A stretch of 64,000 nucleotides of DNA from Cantharellus purpuraceus (lineage: Eukaryota; Basidiomycota; Agaricomycetes; Cantharellales; Hydnaceae). The notes below the pieces were generated by a model. That model was not told where the DNA came from. It saw only the letters and a list, made by a program, of their open reading frames with translations, and did not search any database. The translations under genes and the position numbers were made by a program. Positions 1-9,840 of this stretch are shown here, in pieces. Each line of letters starts with the position of its first letter. Within the stretch, counting starts at the first letter, position 1. The stretch is taken from the NCBI GenBank assembly GCA_025174535.1, contig JALBUN010000018.1:558001-622000 (forward strand). The letters are read 5' to 3'.

Positions 1-278
1 AGGCAACACGCACCTATTGGACTGTTGCAGCCCATACCTATTCCAGAAAATCCTTTTGAAGTTATCACCATGGATTTTATTACAGAATTACCTGAGAGCA
101 ATGGGTACGATTCCATCCTGGTGATAGTGGATAAACTTACAAAGTTTGGCATCTTTATCCCTACTCAAAGCACTATTAATGAGGAGGGAACCACTCAGAT
201 ATTGTTTGAACATGTGCTATCCAAGTATGGAATTCCCAAACAAATTATATCTGACAGAGATCCCAGATGGACCAGCAG
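1..278 (+). pseudogene. G1 Ty3/gypsy integrase fragment
   Basis: The frame open from 25 encodes the integrase core start of a fungal Ty3/gypsy polyprotein: TMDFITELPES, ILVIVDKLTKF (first catalytic Asp of the D,D-35-E triad) and the end ISDRDPRW (second Asp region). Near base 278 the sequence switches abruptly to an unrelated element, so the glutamate part of the active site is missing. The same fragment, with its upstream polyprotein, is in the right arm at 16960-17939. It is a truncated, non-functional copy. Confidence 0.85.
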
Positions 279-1058
279 GAGCTGTGTGTTGCTAGGTCAG
301 CAATCCAGCTTCACAAGCATGAGATGGAGAAGGCCACAGTGGAGCAGTGGAGCAGCAGGACAAGGAGGAGGAGAGGGAGCACTTGGAGGCCACATTGAAA
401 AGGAGCGGACCTCCCAAGGCTCTGGCTCTGATGGAGCCATTTGGCAGTCCAGGTGTAATATGCAACTTGTGTTGTGATGCAGGTGTGGAGTGTGTATGGC
501 CCACTGGTCCAACCTGCTGACTTCAGTCCTGTGATCATTGTCAGGGTTGGAAAGGAGGGTGTAGGATTGATGGCAAGTTCAATCCTTGAAGTTGGAGCGT
601 CAAGCCCTGACTAGTGGTAGAAGGAGGGGTGGAGAAAGAATTGGAAGGTCATCTGACCAAAAGGCAGCAGACAGAGATGGGTGCTGTGGCAGCTGGAGGT
701 AGCAGTGTTGGATTGGAGCAAGCAACAACTGGTACAGGTACAGGATGCATCTCCATGCCCAACAGTACTGTGGGCCAGCTTATCTGACTGGTTCCTGCAG
801 TCAGAGCACCTCTGGCAAATGGAGGGGTTGTTAGTTGATTTGGTTAAGACAATGAAACGGAAGGAGGTTCTTGATGGTTGGTGGACTGCTGAGTTGTGTC
901 AACTGTGGAAGTTCATGGCCCCCCTGGACAAGGATTCAGACATGGGGGATGAGAAGGATTGGGTGTCAGATGTGGAGAGTGATGATGAATTGGAGATGGT
1001 GTTGGAGACAGAGGCTGAGGTAGACAAGGGGAAGGGAAAAAGGAAGCGCAATGTATAA
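279..1058 (+). pseudogene. Relic of the G2 antisense Zn2Cys6-like ORF
   Basis: This is a decayed homologue of the intact minus-strand ORF at 51019-52788. The correct frame starts with ELCVARSAIQLHKHEMEK and carries the cysteine cluster near 460-575 with the same spacing as the intact copy, but with an in-frame TGA inside it. The open part 681-1058 keeps the C-terminal blocks (EGLLVDLVKTMK, KFMAPLDKDSDMGDEKDW, DKGKGKRKRNV). Its 3' end faces the G2 chromodomain (1178-1666, opposite strand), the same convergent arrangement as in the intact element. Frame breaks and the G1 junction at about 278 make it non-functional. Confidence 0.8.
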
Positions 1059-1177
1059 TTACAAAAAGGATTTTGATTTTGATTGTGGGTTGGAGTGAGA
1101 TTTTTCAGAGGTCAGGTAGACTTGTAATTTTCTTTGTGAATTGTAATAAACGTTGATGTGGAATAATAGAATTGGAG

Positions 1178-2303
1178 TCAGTGATGGAACTTTTTGTCTG
1201 GATAAGTGGAGTGAAAAGCAGAGACAGATTCGGATGCATGATTGAGTTCTGATGCAGAGATCCATGAGGACTCTTCATTGGTGCCTTTGTAACCAGTCCA
1301 TTCAACTAGGTACTGGAGCTTGCACTTGTACTGATGATCAATCTTTGAGTCCAGGATCTTGGATATCTCATATTCATTATCTCCTTTGATGATGATCAGA
1401 GGGGGCAGAGATTGTGTGCAACTGAGAATCTTGTTTGTAGTAGCAGGTTCAAGCATTGATATATGGAAGACCAGGTGAACTGCTTGGAAGTGGTCAGGGA
1501 GGTAGAGGGTGAAGGACCTGCTGCCTGCGCAAGCAATGACCTCATAGGGACCTAAGTATTTCTCAGAGAGTTTCTTTGATGGATGGGTGGTCCAGAAGTG
1601 TTTGGCCTTGACAAATACTTTATCTCCAATTTGCAGGTCTGGAGCCAGGATGTGGCATTGGTCCACAGAGACTTGGTATTGTTTCTGGGCATCAGAGATT
1701 GTTTCTCAGAGATATTGGTGTAGTTGGTTGAGGTCAGTTACAAATTGGTGGGCTTTGGTGGAGGCAAGTTCCTTCTCCAGGTAGATGGAGATGTTCAGAT
1801 GGTAACCTTTATTAGCAAAGAACAGAGAGATGTCAGTAGTCACATTCAGGGTGTTGTTGTAGACAAACTCTGCGATCAGAAGTAGGTCAGCCCAGTTGTC
1901 TTGTTGATGGTTACAATAGACTTGGAGATATTGTTCCAGGGAGATTCATTTGTTCCATTTGTCTGTCTCCCTCAGGATGGTATCTGGAGGTGAAATGAAG
2001 CTTCATGTCAAGAGCCTTTCCTAGTGTGCAGAAGAAGGAGGACATGAACTCTGAGCCCCAATTGGATGTGACATGTGATGGGACTCCATGTTTAGAGAAC
2101 ATGTGGAGAACAAACAACTTAGCTAGTAAGGCAGAGGTGATAGTGAACCTGTCAACAATCACAAGTATGGTGTTGTATCTGAGCAATGGGAGGAGCTTCT
2201 CTATGAAATCCATGGAGATGGAGTTCCATGGTTACTCTGGAACCAGAAGTTGCTTAAGCATTCCATAGGGTTTGTGCCTTTGTGATTTTGAGTGCTGTCG
2301 GTT
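1178..2303 (-). pseudogene. G2 gypsy integrase and chromodomain, degenerate
   Basis: Read on the minus strand, 2213-1911 encodes integrase core blocks (MDFIEKLLPLLRY, KHGVPSHVTS, FTSRYHPEGD) and 1666-1178 encodes the integrase C-terminal region (LQIGDKVFVKAKHF, EKYLGPYEVIA) followed by a chromodomain (LQYLVEWTGYKGTNEESSW). Together this is the 3' end of a chromovirus-type Ty3/gypsy pol, which would integrate cDNA and direct it to modified chromatin. The catalytic DQG has become an NWG-type sequence, and stop codons separate the blocks. Homology extends upstream to about 2303. Confidence 0.85.
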
Positions 2304-3724
2304 CACTTATGGAATAGATCCTATAAGCCTGCGTGCAACAGTCCTAACAAACAGACGGTGTGTAACGCAGTTGTTCAGCACTCCAAAGATCAATCAGGTC
2401 GAGGAGTAGGAGCAGCACTGGGTAACAGGAAAGTGGGATAGTGCTCTGTGGTTGGATGAGGATGGGAGCAAAAGGTCAGTCCAGATGGCTGATTGTGCTC
2501 TGTAACTGGATGACAATGGATAGCCTGGTTGGGAGGTACATGAAAGCTGGTTTCAAGAGAAGTGACCTCTCGGTGGTGGAGGGAAATCTGATCATTGAAC
2601 CAAGGTGCTTTACCTCAGTGTAGAGACAATGGATTGTGATGTAGAGCGTAGAGTGTAGACTTAGAGCGTGGACTTTGACTTTAGAGCATTGGCTGAAAAC
2701 CTCTTGATTGATTCCAAAGGTGAAAACTAGTGCCCTTTTATATACAAATCCCCAGGGGACGAAGTGTGTGAAGTTGAACTACTAATGGGGAAATCATGGA
2801 GAAATGAAGCAACAGATAGGGGTAATCTTTGTAAGAATAGGGGGTGATGAGTAATAAAAGAACCAAAAATAGAACAAGGATGAGTAAGTCGTGTATGAAT
2901 GAATTAAAAGATGAAACAGGGGTGAATCATATAAAAGAACAATAGAAACATCCACCAATACCATCTTCCCTATGGCTCTGAAGGTAAATCAACCCAATCA
3001 ACCCTGAGTCACATGAGGACTTCAGTCAGCATCCACAACAAATACTCCTTATTGTCTTAGTGATCCATCTCCATATGGTATCCCGTTCCAAGGTTATTCA
3101 GTCCCTTTGCCTGACACGATGTAACCTGAGTTGGATTGAAGTGGGAGGATAGGTCAGTGATGGCAACTGAAATTCTACCTCACATTCGACTCTTCTATTC
3201 ATGTTACAATATAGAGGTGAAATGCTGAGGAATGTATATGGTTCAATGGAATTGTGAAAGAATATAGGATCACCAATGGCATAAGAGAGACATGGTGGGG
3301 ATCTTGGATGTTGAAAGAGTTGTGGAAGTATTTTGATGCATGGAGGTGGCTTAACATGCCCATGGAGCTCGGTGTATTTTTGATAGTCCTCTGTGTCCAG
3401 AGACTAGTGTGACGTATTATTAGAAGAGATGTTGGAGAGGGGTATAGGATTGGAAGCCATGTGAATGATGAATAGAAGGCTGATAATGATCGATGGCAAT
3501 GAAACATGAGTGATGATCGATGGCTAGAATTAGAGACTGAGGTGGAGAGGGAGTTGTGGCGCTATTTAAAAGTTTGATACAAAAAGACACTGGCGGAGTT
3601 GGACTGTCAGAGTGGTTTGTTATATGTCCTCGATGCGTCCTGGCTCATCAGTGCGTACATGTGGTACAAGAGTTACAGTAGTGTTAAATACTCTTGTATT
3701 TTTGGCCATACATAGTTGTAAGCT
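2304..3724. other. Gene-free stretch, possible interior of LTR-E
   Basis: No protein I recognise. On the minus strand the interval from 3993 (TGTAAGTACC) down to 2296 (ending CCGACA) has TG/CA ends, and it interrupts G2 sequence that resumes on both sides with about 60 bp missing, so it may be one long LTR-E copy. There is no matching 5-bp target duplication (agtgc against gtagt). Only 3725-3993 is supported as a repeat by the other copies. A TATA-like cttttatatacaaat lies near 2735. Confidence 0.35.
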
Positions 3725-3993
3725 GGTGTCTTAGTTCACACTGTTACACGGAACTCAACCAAGTATATTGGTTGTGCGATGTACTGTACAGTGTGGTTGT
3801 TAACTAAGTTCTGTCTACTATATGTGGACCCACATGTGTCTTGGGTCCACTGGCTTACATAATAACTATACATATGCACCCTATGGGTGCATATATCTAC
3901 CAAGAAGACAGCATTCCTTAATGGAATGCTGCATACATTAATTATAACTATATAACTATATACTATAGTAAGTAAGTACCCTGGGTACTTACA
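3725..3993 (-). mobile_element. LTR-E copy (minus orientation)
   Basis: This repeat recurs at 22022-22172 and 53606-53799 in the same orientation. On the minus strand it opens TGTAAGTACC. Three near-perfect palindromes follow: around gtacc/ggtac at 3973-3993, around aatgct at 3909-3930, and around atgcaccc at 3870-3893. At 53.8 kb the same end is preceded by a polypurine tract, which identifies it as the start of an LTR. Here it abuts G2 integrase sequence. Confidence 0.7.
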
Positions 3994-4007
3994 GTAGTCT
4001 TGTTGGA

Positions 4008-4350
4008 TTAACCCTTGTGTGTGGTTTTGCCTGAAGTGGCCAGAAATTGGATGATCATGATAGTACTGCAAACCTCAGAGTCAGAGACTGTTGGCATCAG
4101 GGATGTATATCCAGTCATTGTGTTGGAGGTGTCTTCAGGGTCAAGTGACCACTTTGGATCAGAAAGGTCATCCAAGTGTTTAACTGCAACAGGATTGGAT
4201 TGGAGTGATGAGTGGATGTCAGAGTGGAGTTGGTCAATGTCCATGATGGTGACAGCTCAGAGGGTGGGAGTCATGAGGGTGGATGCTTGTAGGAACGATG
4301 CCAGCTGCACACAGGATGAAAGCTGTGTGGATTTACAGTGGCATAGTCAC
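4008..4350 (-). pseudogene. G2 gypsy RNase H-integrase linker fragment
   Basis: The minus-strand frame 4244-4008 (for example DDLSDPKWSLDPED, SGKTTHKG) corresponds to the segment just upstream of the integrase zinc-binding domain. The same segment, more diverged and on the opposite strand, is at 4356-4560, so the two G2 pieces lie head to head. LTR-E cuts the copy at 3993-4008, and the downstream integrase resumes at 2303. It is a broken fragment of the same minus-strand G2 copy as 1178-2303. Confidence 0.7.
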
Positions 4351-4355
4351 TAGTG

Positions 4356-5001
4356 TTGCAGTTAAACACTTGGACACCCCTTCCAATCCAAAGTGGTCAC
4401 TTGACCCCAAAGGACAACTCTGACACAACAACCGGATATACATCCCCAATGCCAACGGTCTCCGACTCCAAGTTTTGCAGTATTACCATGATCACCTGAT
4501 CTCTGGCCATTTCAGGCAAAATCGCACACAAGGATTAATCTGATGAGACTACATGTGGCCAAAAATGCAAGAATACATCCAACACTACTGTAACTCCTGC
4601 ACCACATGTATGCACTCAAAATTGCAAAGGCACAAACCCTACAGAACACTTAAGCAACTTCCAGTCCTGGAGTAACCATGGAACTCCATCTCCATGGATT
4701 TCATAGAGAAACTCCCCCCATTGCTCAGATATGACACCATACTCGTGATTGTCGACAGGTTCACTAAACAGTCACTATTCATTCCAACGCATGACACCAT
4801 CACCTCCACCTCACTAGCTAAATTGTTTGTTCTCCACATATTCTCTAAACATGGAGTCCCATCACATGTCACATCCGATCAGGGTTTGGAGTTTGTGTCC
4901 TCCATCTTCCACACATTAGGAAAGGCTCTTGACATGAAACTTCATTTCACCTCTGGATACCATCCCGAAGGAGACAGACAAACAGAACGAATGAATCAGT
5001 C
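4356..5001 (+). pseudogene. G2 gypsy integrase, 5' part, split by LTR-A
   Basis: Plus-strand G2 fragment. Near 4477-4560 is the integrase zinc-finger region (QYYHDH, SGHFRQN, with stops). From 4694 the core is open: MDFIEKLPPLLRYDTILVIV, VDRF (first Asp), VTSDQG (second Asp), GYHPEGDRQTERMNQS (catalytic Glu). Solo LTR-A then interrupts it, and the coding sequence resumes at 6408. This copy keeps the D,D,E residues better than the copies in the inverted-repeat arms. Confidence 0.82.
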
Positions 5002-5280
5002 TGTATGGGAACTGGTTTTCCCTTAAAAGATCTTGTTTAAAGTCTCAAAACTGTACAATTTCGCTTCATGGCCTTAAAATATCAGCATATATGTGCTGCT
5101 TTCTCTTGATTCAGGGCCATTCAAATATTCTCTATTTTTTCATATTTTTTCAGGAATTTTCCATGCAGAAATGAGTCTACAAACTTATTGTTCTGCTGGG
5201 CGAAGTTTGGGACCCACATGGACCCACAAACCTTCGCAGATGTCAGCAGCCCCAAAGTCAGCCGGAGTCACCCGGACAAC

Positions 5281-5570
5281 TGACTCATTTTCAATCACAT
5301 GACTCATTTCAATCTCTGACTCAATCTGGTCACCACTGCCAGTAAATCCTCAATATCTTCACAACCACTGCACCTCCTGACTCCATTTTCAGTGGAGAGT
5401 TCAATAGAAGCTGTGCCTACCCATAGCTGTGCTAATCAGCCCAGGAAACAAAGTATTGACCAAGTTATTTGAGTAATGGTGACTCATGCAATGACTCCTG
5501 TGATTACTCATACTATGACTCCTGCTCTGAGTCACACTATGACTCCATCCATGACTCATGCCATGAGTCA
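5281..5570 (+). promoter_or_regulatory. Array of TGACTCA-type bZIP sites in LTR-A U3
   Basis: Seven exact TGACTCA/TGAGTCA heptamers start at 5281, 5300, 5317, 5480, 5528, 5552 and 5564, within an imperfect repeat of about 12 bp containing many TGACTCC near-matches. This heptamer is the classic Gcn4/AP-1 bZIP target. The TATA box lies about 130 bp downstream of the last site. Function is inferred; the sequence shows only the clustered sites. Confidence 0.55.
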
Positions 5571-5701
5571 GAGCAAATCCAAGCAGCTCATTGGCTAGGA
5601 AACTTCCACCCCCTTCTCACATATTCCACTAGCTTCCAGTAGTTTTCATCTATTAATAGGTAGAATATTCCAGTAGTATTAGTCAGCTCCTGTAAATACA
5701 A

Positions 5702-5710
5702 TATAAAAGG
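5702..5710 (+). promoter_or_regulatory. TATA box of LTR-A
   Basis: tataaaagg, in the context caatataaaaggag, is conserved in all LTR-A copies, and the LTR-B copies have atatataagg at the same place. It is the likely core promoter of the parental retrotransposon. Confidence 0.6.
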
Positions 5711-6407
5711 AGCCCATTCTGCCTCTGAATAAATAACCATTTCTACCCCATCATCTGCACATCAGTGTGACTAGAGTGACATACAGTGTCATCCTCTATA
5801 TCTCAGTAACTGTTGATTGTCCAGTTCAAGGGTCGCTTACAGTTGTGTAACTGTATTCAATTGCACTCAAAGTAGTGATTGTCCTGCTTTGGGCATGAGT
5901 GTAGTATCTACCTCGCGTGACTACAAATCTACAGGGTGAGATTGTCTGTCAATAGTCCTGCCATTAGTGCTCTTGTTCAAGTTACTAGTGTGTACTGCCT
6001 TTGCAGAGCATTAGGATCTTGAACTCGTGTGAAGCAGTTGCTAGACTACTTCACACATTGCTGTTACCCGCTTCAGAGTGTCACTGGTTGGATGGTTGGA
6101 TTCATCCACCTACTTCCTCTAGCCTCTAAGTGCATTCCCCTCTTTTTGGAATATCTGGACCCCTAAGCGTCTGTGAACTCTAGACTCTGGAAGTCTTATT
6201 CATTCCCTACTGCTAAGAAACGTATTACCTTCCTGCGTATCGTCTGCATTGACCATTACAATGGATTGTAACCAAAGTACAAACATTAAATTGTTTCTGG
6301 AGTTGTGCTGCAGTAGGATTTGATATTCTTCTCAGCTGTTCATTCATGGAATTGGTGATTTAGAGTTTGCCCTAACACCATAATTTTGCAGGTTCCAAAA
6401 CACAGTC

Positions 6408-6710
6408 CCTGGAACAATATCTCTGAGTCTATTGTAACTATCAACAAGACAACTGGGCTGATCTACTTCCGATCGCAGAGTTTGCCTACAACAACACTCC
6501 GAATGCAACTACCGGTGTCTCTCTGTTCTTTGCTAATAAAGGCTATCATCCGAACATCTCCATCCACCCCGAGAAGGAACTCGCCTCCACCAAAGCCCAC
6601 CATTTTGTAACCGACCTCAATCAATTACACCAACATCTCCAAGAAACCATCTCTGATGCTCAGAAACAATACCAAGTCTCCACAGACCGATGCCGCCTTC
6701 CAGCTCCTGG
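6408..6710 (+). pseudogene. G2 gypsy integrase, 3' part
   Basis: Continuation of 4356-5001 after the solo LTR: LEQYL-like start, then the segment of the YNNTPNATTGVSLFF type near 6483-6540 and the KELASTKAHHFVT-type segment. It ends near 6705 inside the integrase C-terminal domain (cagctcctgg), where it fuses to a minus-oriented LTR-A fragment through a few bases shared by both sequences. It cannot be functional. Confidence 0.75.
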
Positions 6711-7213
6711 CAGGAGTCATTGCATGAGTCACCATTACCCAAATAACTTGGTCAATACTTCGTTTCCCAGTATGATCAGCACAACTATGGGTAGGCACAG
6801 TGTCTATTGAACTCTCCACCGAAAATGGAGTCAGGAGGTGCAGTGGTTGTGAAGATATTGAGGATTTACTGGCAGTGGTGACCAGATTGAGTCAGAGATT
6901 GAAATGAGTCATGTGATTGAAAATGAGTCAGTTGTCCAGGTGACTCCGGCTGACTTTGAAGCTGCTGACATCTGCGAAGGTTTGTGGGTCCATGTGGGTC
7001 CCAAAACTTTGCCCGGCAGAACAACAAGGTTGTGGATTCATTTCTGCATGGAAAGTTCCCAAAAAAATATGAAAAAATAGAGAATATTTGAATGGCCCTG
7101 AATCAAGAGAAAGCAGCACATATATGCTGATATTTTAAGGCCATGAAGCGAAATTGTACAGTTTTGGGACTTTAAACAAGGTCTTTTTTAAGGGAAAACT
7201 AGTTCCCATACAA
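6711..7213 (-). mobile_element. LTR-A fragment (5' third), minus orientation
   Basis: Near-identical to the complement of the first 500 bp of LTR-A (compare 58870-59378). It ends with ...TTCCCATACA at 7213, the complement of the LTR start. The rest of the LTR, including the TATA region, is missing and the cut edge joins G2 integrase at about 6710. It is a recombination remnant without target duplications. Confidence 0.88.
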
Positions 7214-7470
7214 CAATCCTCTTCTGGCCAACTTCAGATGTCATTTTCTCAAGAACTGGTCTGCCAATTTTTATAAAAATTGGCCATTCTATTCAGAAAG
7301 ACCAGTAGAACAACATATCCAAATTTCAGCCCAAGAGCATGATTCTTGCATTTGAAGCTTTCATGCCCCATCTATAGGATGATATGAAAGAGATTTGAAC
7401 CCCTAACTTCACACAAGGAAGGACCTTAATACTTATTCCACTAGACTACAAGGAATGATACTTGAGCTGG
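7214..7470 (-). repeat. Candidate tRNA-derived SINE
   Basis: On the minus strand there is an A-box-like TAGTCTAGTGG (7448-7438) and a B-box-like GGTTCAAATCT (7401-7391) at tRNA-like spacing. The flanking arms cannot form an acceptor stem, so it is not a working tRNA gene. A tRNA-unrelated tail follows (7390-7214) that contains a perfect 22-bp palindrome at 7263-7284. Head plus tail is the layout of a SINE. Only one copy lies in the window, so the family is unproven. Confidence 0.4.
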
Positions 7471-7569
7471 TCCCCACACTTCTATCTGGCAAATATGCCA
7501 AGTTTAGGACATTTGCAACACAAACAGGTGCTGTAATACAAAAAGTTGTATAGATACTCCAACCAGTCA

Positions 7570-7940
7570 CCACACGTGTAATATCTGGCAAAGATGTCAC
7601 AGCACATCAGAGCACCTCTCATACATCAAATGTGACAGTCTGTGTCCAGGAATCACACCAGAGCACCTTTTGTGAGGGTTTTGTATGTTTGGGGAGCATA
7701 TTAGAGCATTTCTCATACATCCATGCAACGGTCTGTGCAGCCTGGACCCAGATAAGAGCACATCTCCCATCCTCATGGTGGTATGTGCATCTCAGACACA
7801 TGTCCAACCACCTTTTCACATCAATGTGACAGTATGTGTCTCAGACACATGTCAGTGCACCTCTCACATCCCCATGACAAGTATGTGCATCTAGGACCCA
7901 TGTCTGACCACCTTTTTCACATCAGTGTGTCACAGCTGTC
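7570..7940 (+). repeat. Diverged tandem repeat
   Basis: Blocks of the type tgtgacagt.tgtgtc...acacatgtc...accaccttttcacatca recur about every 60-70 bp with heavy divergence (for example near 7630, 7790, 7830, 7880 and 7920). No reliable coding. It looks like an old minisatellite; the exact unit boundaries cannot be set by eye. Confidence 0.45.
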
Positions 7941-8242
7941 ACAGACAAAATCACATGACAAGGCAAACAGAGATAAACATCTCACACACAATCTTCCAGG
8001 GTATATTCCAAAAAGTTCTATAGATCAAGAGTACTGTATTATTGTCTTTACCACCACAGCCCCACATTCTCTATCCCTGCCACCATGCTTTGCCTGCTCC
8101 CTCCCACATCACTCCTCTCTTCAGTCATCAACATTCCATGTTGGAGGATCCATTGTGGACATGCTTGGACCAGGGAATGTCTCTGCCTACTGTTGTGTAT
8201 TCCCAGCCACAGTCACTCTACCCACCACATGGAGGTAGGGAG

Positions 8243-9065
8243 TGTTAGATAAAGATGTGGAGGGGTTGTTGTGTATGAATGTGGAATGAAGGTGACGGAT
8301 GGTGGCGAAGTAGATTTTGAATAGGGAAGCAATTACTGCAAGGATGCAGATATATGCAGGGTCAATGGAAAGATGTTGTTTAGTAGAGTAATGTTACCAA
8401 ATATCAGAATATTCGGTTAAGAACTGGGACTTCTGCAAAATATTTGAGCAGAAATGGGAATAGCAACACTTTGAAAAAGTGTTTGCTTAATAGAAATGGA
8501 TGTAATAATCCAAATAGTTCGTAATTTGAGATAGAAATAGTTGATGCAATATCCTAATGGGATATGCAAAAGATTTTAAATTGAATAGGTCGTTTAGGAG
8601 TTATTCCAGGAACGACAGAAAGTTGACACAAGCTGTTTGTTTGCAGCTTGGAAGGGATTAAGAATAGTGAATCTCCTTATTGATACTCGTACACAGTTGT
8701 AGTTAATATACAATTTGACAATCACATGATAAAAAAGCCTTTTAGTAAGATTGAAACATATGATAAAAGAAATGATGTGGATACTGATAATATGTGATGT
8801 CATGGGAAAAACTTTTTATAGAGAAAGGAGTTTTTACCTGTTTGACTTGAGGTTTATGACGAATGAAAATCATCATAATACCTCCTTTTTTGAGTAGTAG
8901 CCACCCCTGTAGAACGAAAGGATGGCTCACAAAATAAAATCGAAAATCACCTCCTCCTCATCCCTTAATCAAAAAATTCCCAAACTTTTCACAACTTTTC
9001 CTTATCATAACACTCCCCCTTCTTGCTCCAATAGATTGTAATATTACTTGAATGAATTCTTGACA
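8243..9065 (+). mobile_element. Solo LTR-C with TSD GGGAG
   Basis: An 823-bp element from TGTTAGATAAAG to ATTCTTGACA, flanked by exact 5-bp duplications GGGAG (8238-8242 and 9066-9070). An 821-bp copy of the same family lies at 54661-55481 with its own TSD (TCATC). It has no coding sequence, so it is a solo LTR. Strand is given by agreement with the second copy; the true transcription direction is unknown. Confidence 0.93.
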
Positions 9066-9070
9066 GGGAG

Positions 9071-9840
9071 CATGTGGTGGTGGATGATGGATTAGGTGAT
9101 GATATAAAGCTGGGGGTGGAAATGGAAGTAGGTTGTGGTCTATACTGGGATTCTGAGTTGTTTGAGGCAGAAGTGCATTCACTCAGTTCCGCGTGTAGGT
9201 TGCATGTCCCAGTGGGGGGCCATGTCCTCTAGGACACTTGTTCAGAATCAGGTCATTATACACTATTCTGATGTATATGAGATATACATCAGAATTTCAA
9301 TGATACATGAAGCCAAGGAGTTACAATTTAGATATCTTAAAAGATTTTGGATGTGTGAAATTTTCATAAATATAAACGTATATTTCATATTTTTATAAAC
9401 TTTAAAGATAAGATATTTGGTTGAGATGAACATAGAATATAACAGTAATGTATGTATTGATATGATTGGTAGTATATAGGTTATTTAGATATACAAATAC
9501 CAGGTGGGGATTAAAGATAGTTCAAATTATATTACAAGTATTGTATAAGAAAGAATTAATGATATTTGGATGTTCCTTCAAGAGGGTTGCCACCACTAAA
9601 TAGGGAAAAAAAGAATTATTTTTGAGAATTATGCCAAAATATCAAAGTATGCTTTAATCTAGTATATTGTGTAAAATTTGAGAGTCATGTTGAAATATGA
9701 AAATAAGTTTTAATCTAAGTGTGTTGTGTAAAATTTGAGGAAAATAAGTTGTATATACATATTTGTTGTATTTCTGAACAAGTGTCTAGGTTCAGGCCCT
9801 GCATGGTGGAATGTTGTTGGTAAAATGGAATGTGGGCCTG
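9071..9840. other. AT-rich gene-free stretch
   Basis: AT-rich sequence with scattered runs such as aaatataaacgtatatttcat and repeated aaaatttgag/gagaattatg motifs (9600-9740). No repeat family shared with the rest of the window and no recognisable protein. Confidence 0.5.

Larger units (their letters stand above)
1..2176. repeat. Left arm of 2.18-kb inverted repeat
   Basis: Position x matches the complement of position 17238-x across this whole arm (for example 681-1058 against 16180-16557, and 1178-1666 against 15572-16060), with translated products identical apart from one Tyr/Cys difference (base 106). The match starts at or before base 1, so the arm probably extends left of the window, and it ends at 2176. 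The arm is a mosaic: G1 integrase, antisense-ORF relic, then G2 chromodomain and integrase. On this side the G2 sequence runs on without a break to about 2303, so this arm looks ancestral. Confidence 0.93.
5002..6402 (+). mobile_element. Solo LTR-A with TSD CAGTC
   Basis: The element runs TGTATGGGAACTGG to GGTTCCAAAACA (TG...CA) and is flanked by exact 5-bp target duplications CAGTC at 4997-5001 and 6403-6407. Removing it and one TSD restores G2 integrase sequence (aatgaatcagtc-cctggaac). It has no internal coding region, so it is a solo LTR left by recombination between the two LTRs of a full element. A TATA-type box sits at 5702-5710. The 5' (U3) half has many TGACTCA-type sites. Other copies: 6711-7213, 37795-39127 and 57925-59378. 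Confidence 0.95.

Noticed and set aside
7391..7450. Functional tRNA gene
   Set aside because: A- and B-box-like motifs are present but the ends cannot form a 7-bp acceptor stem; kept only as a SINE candidate.
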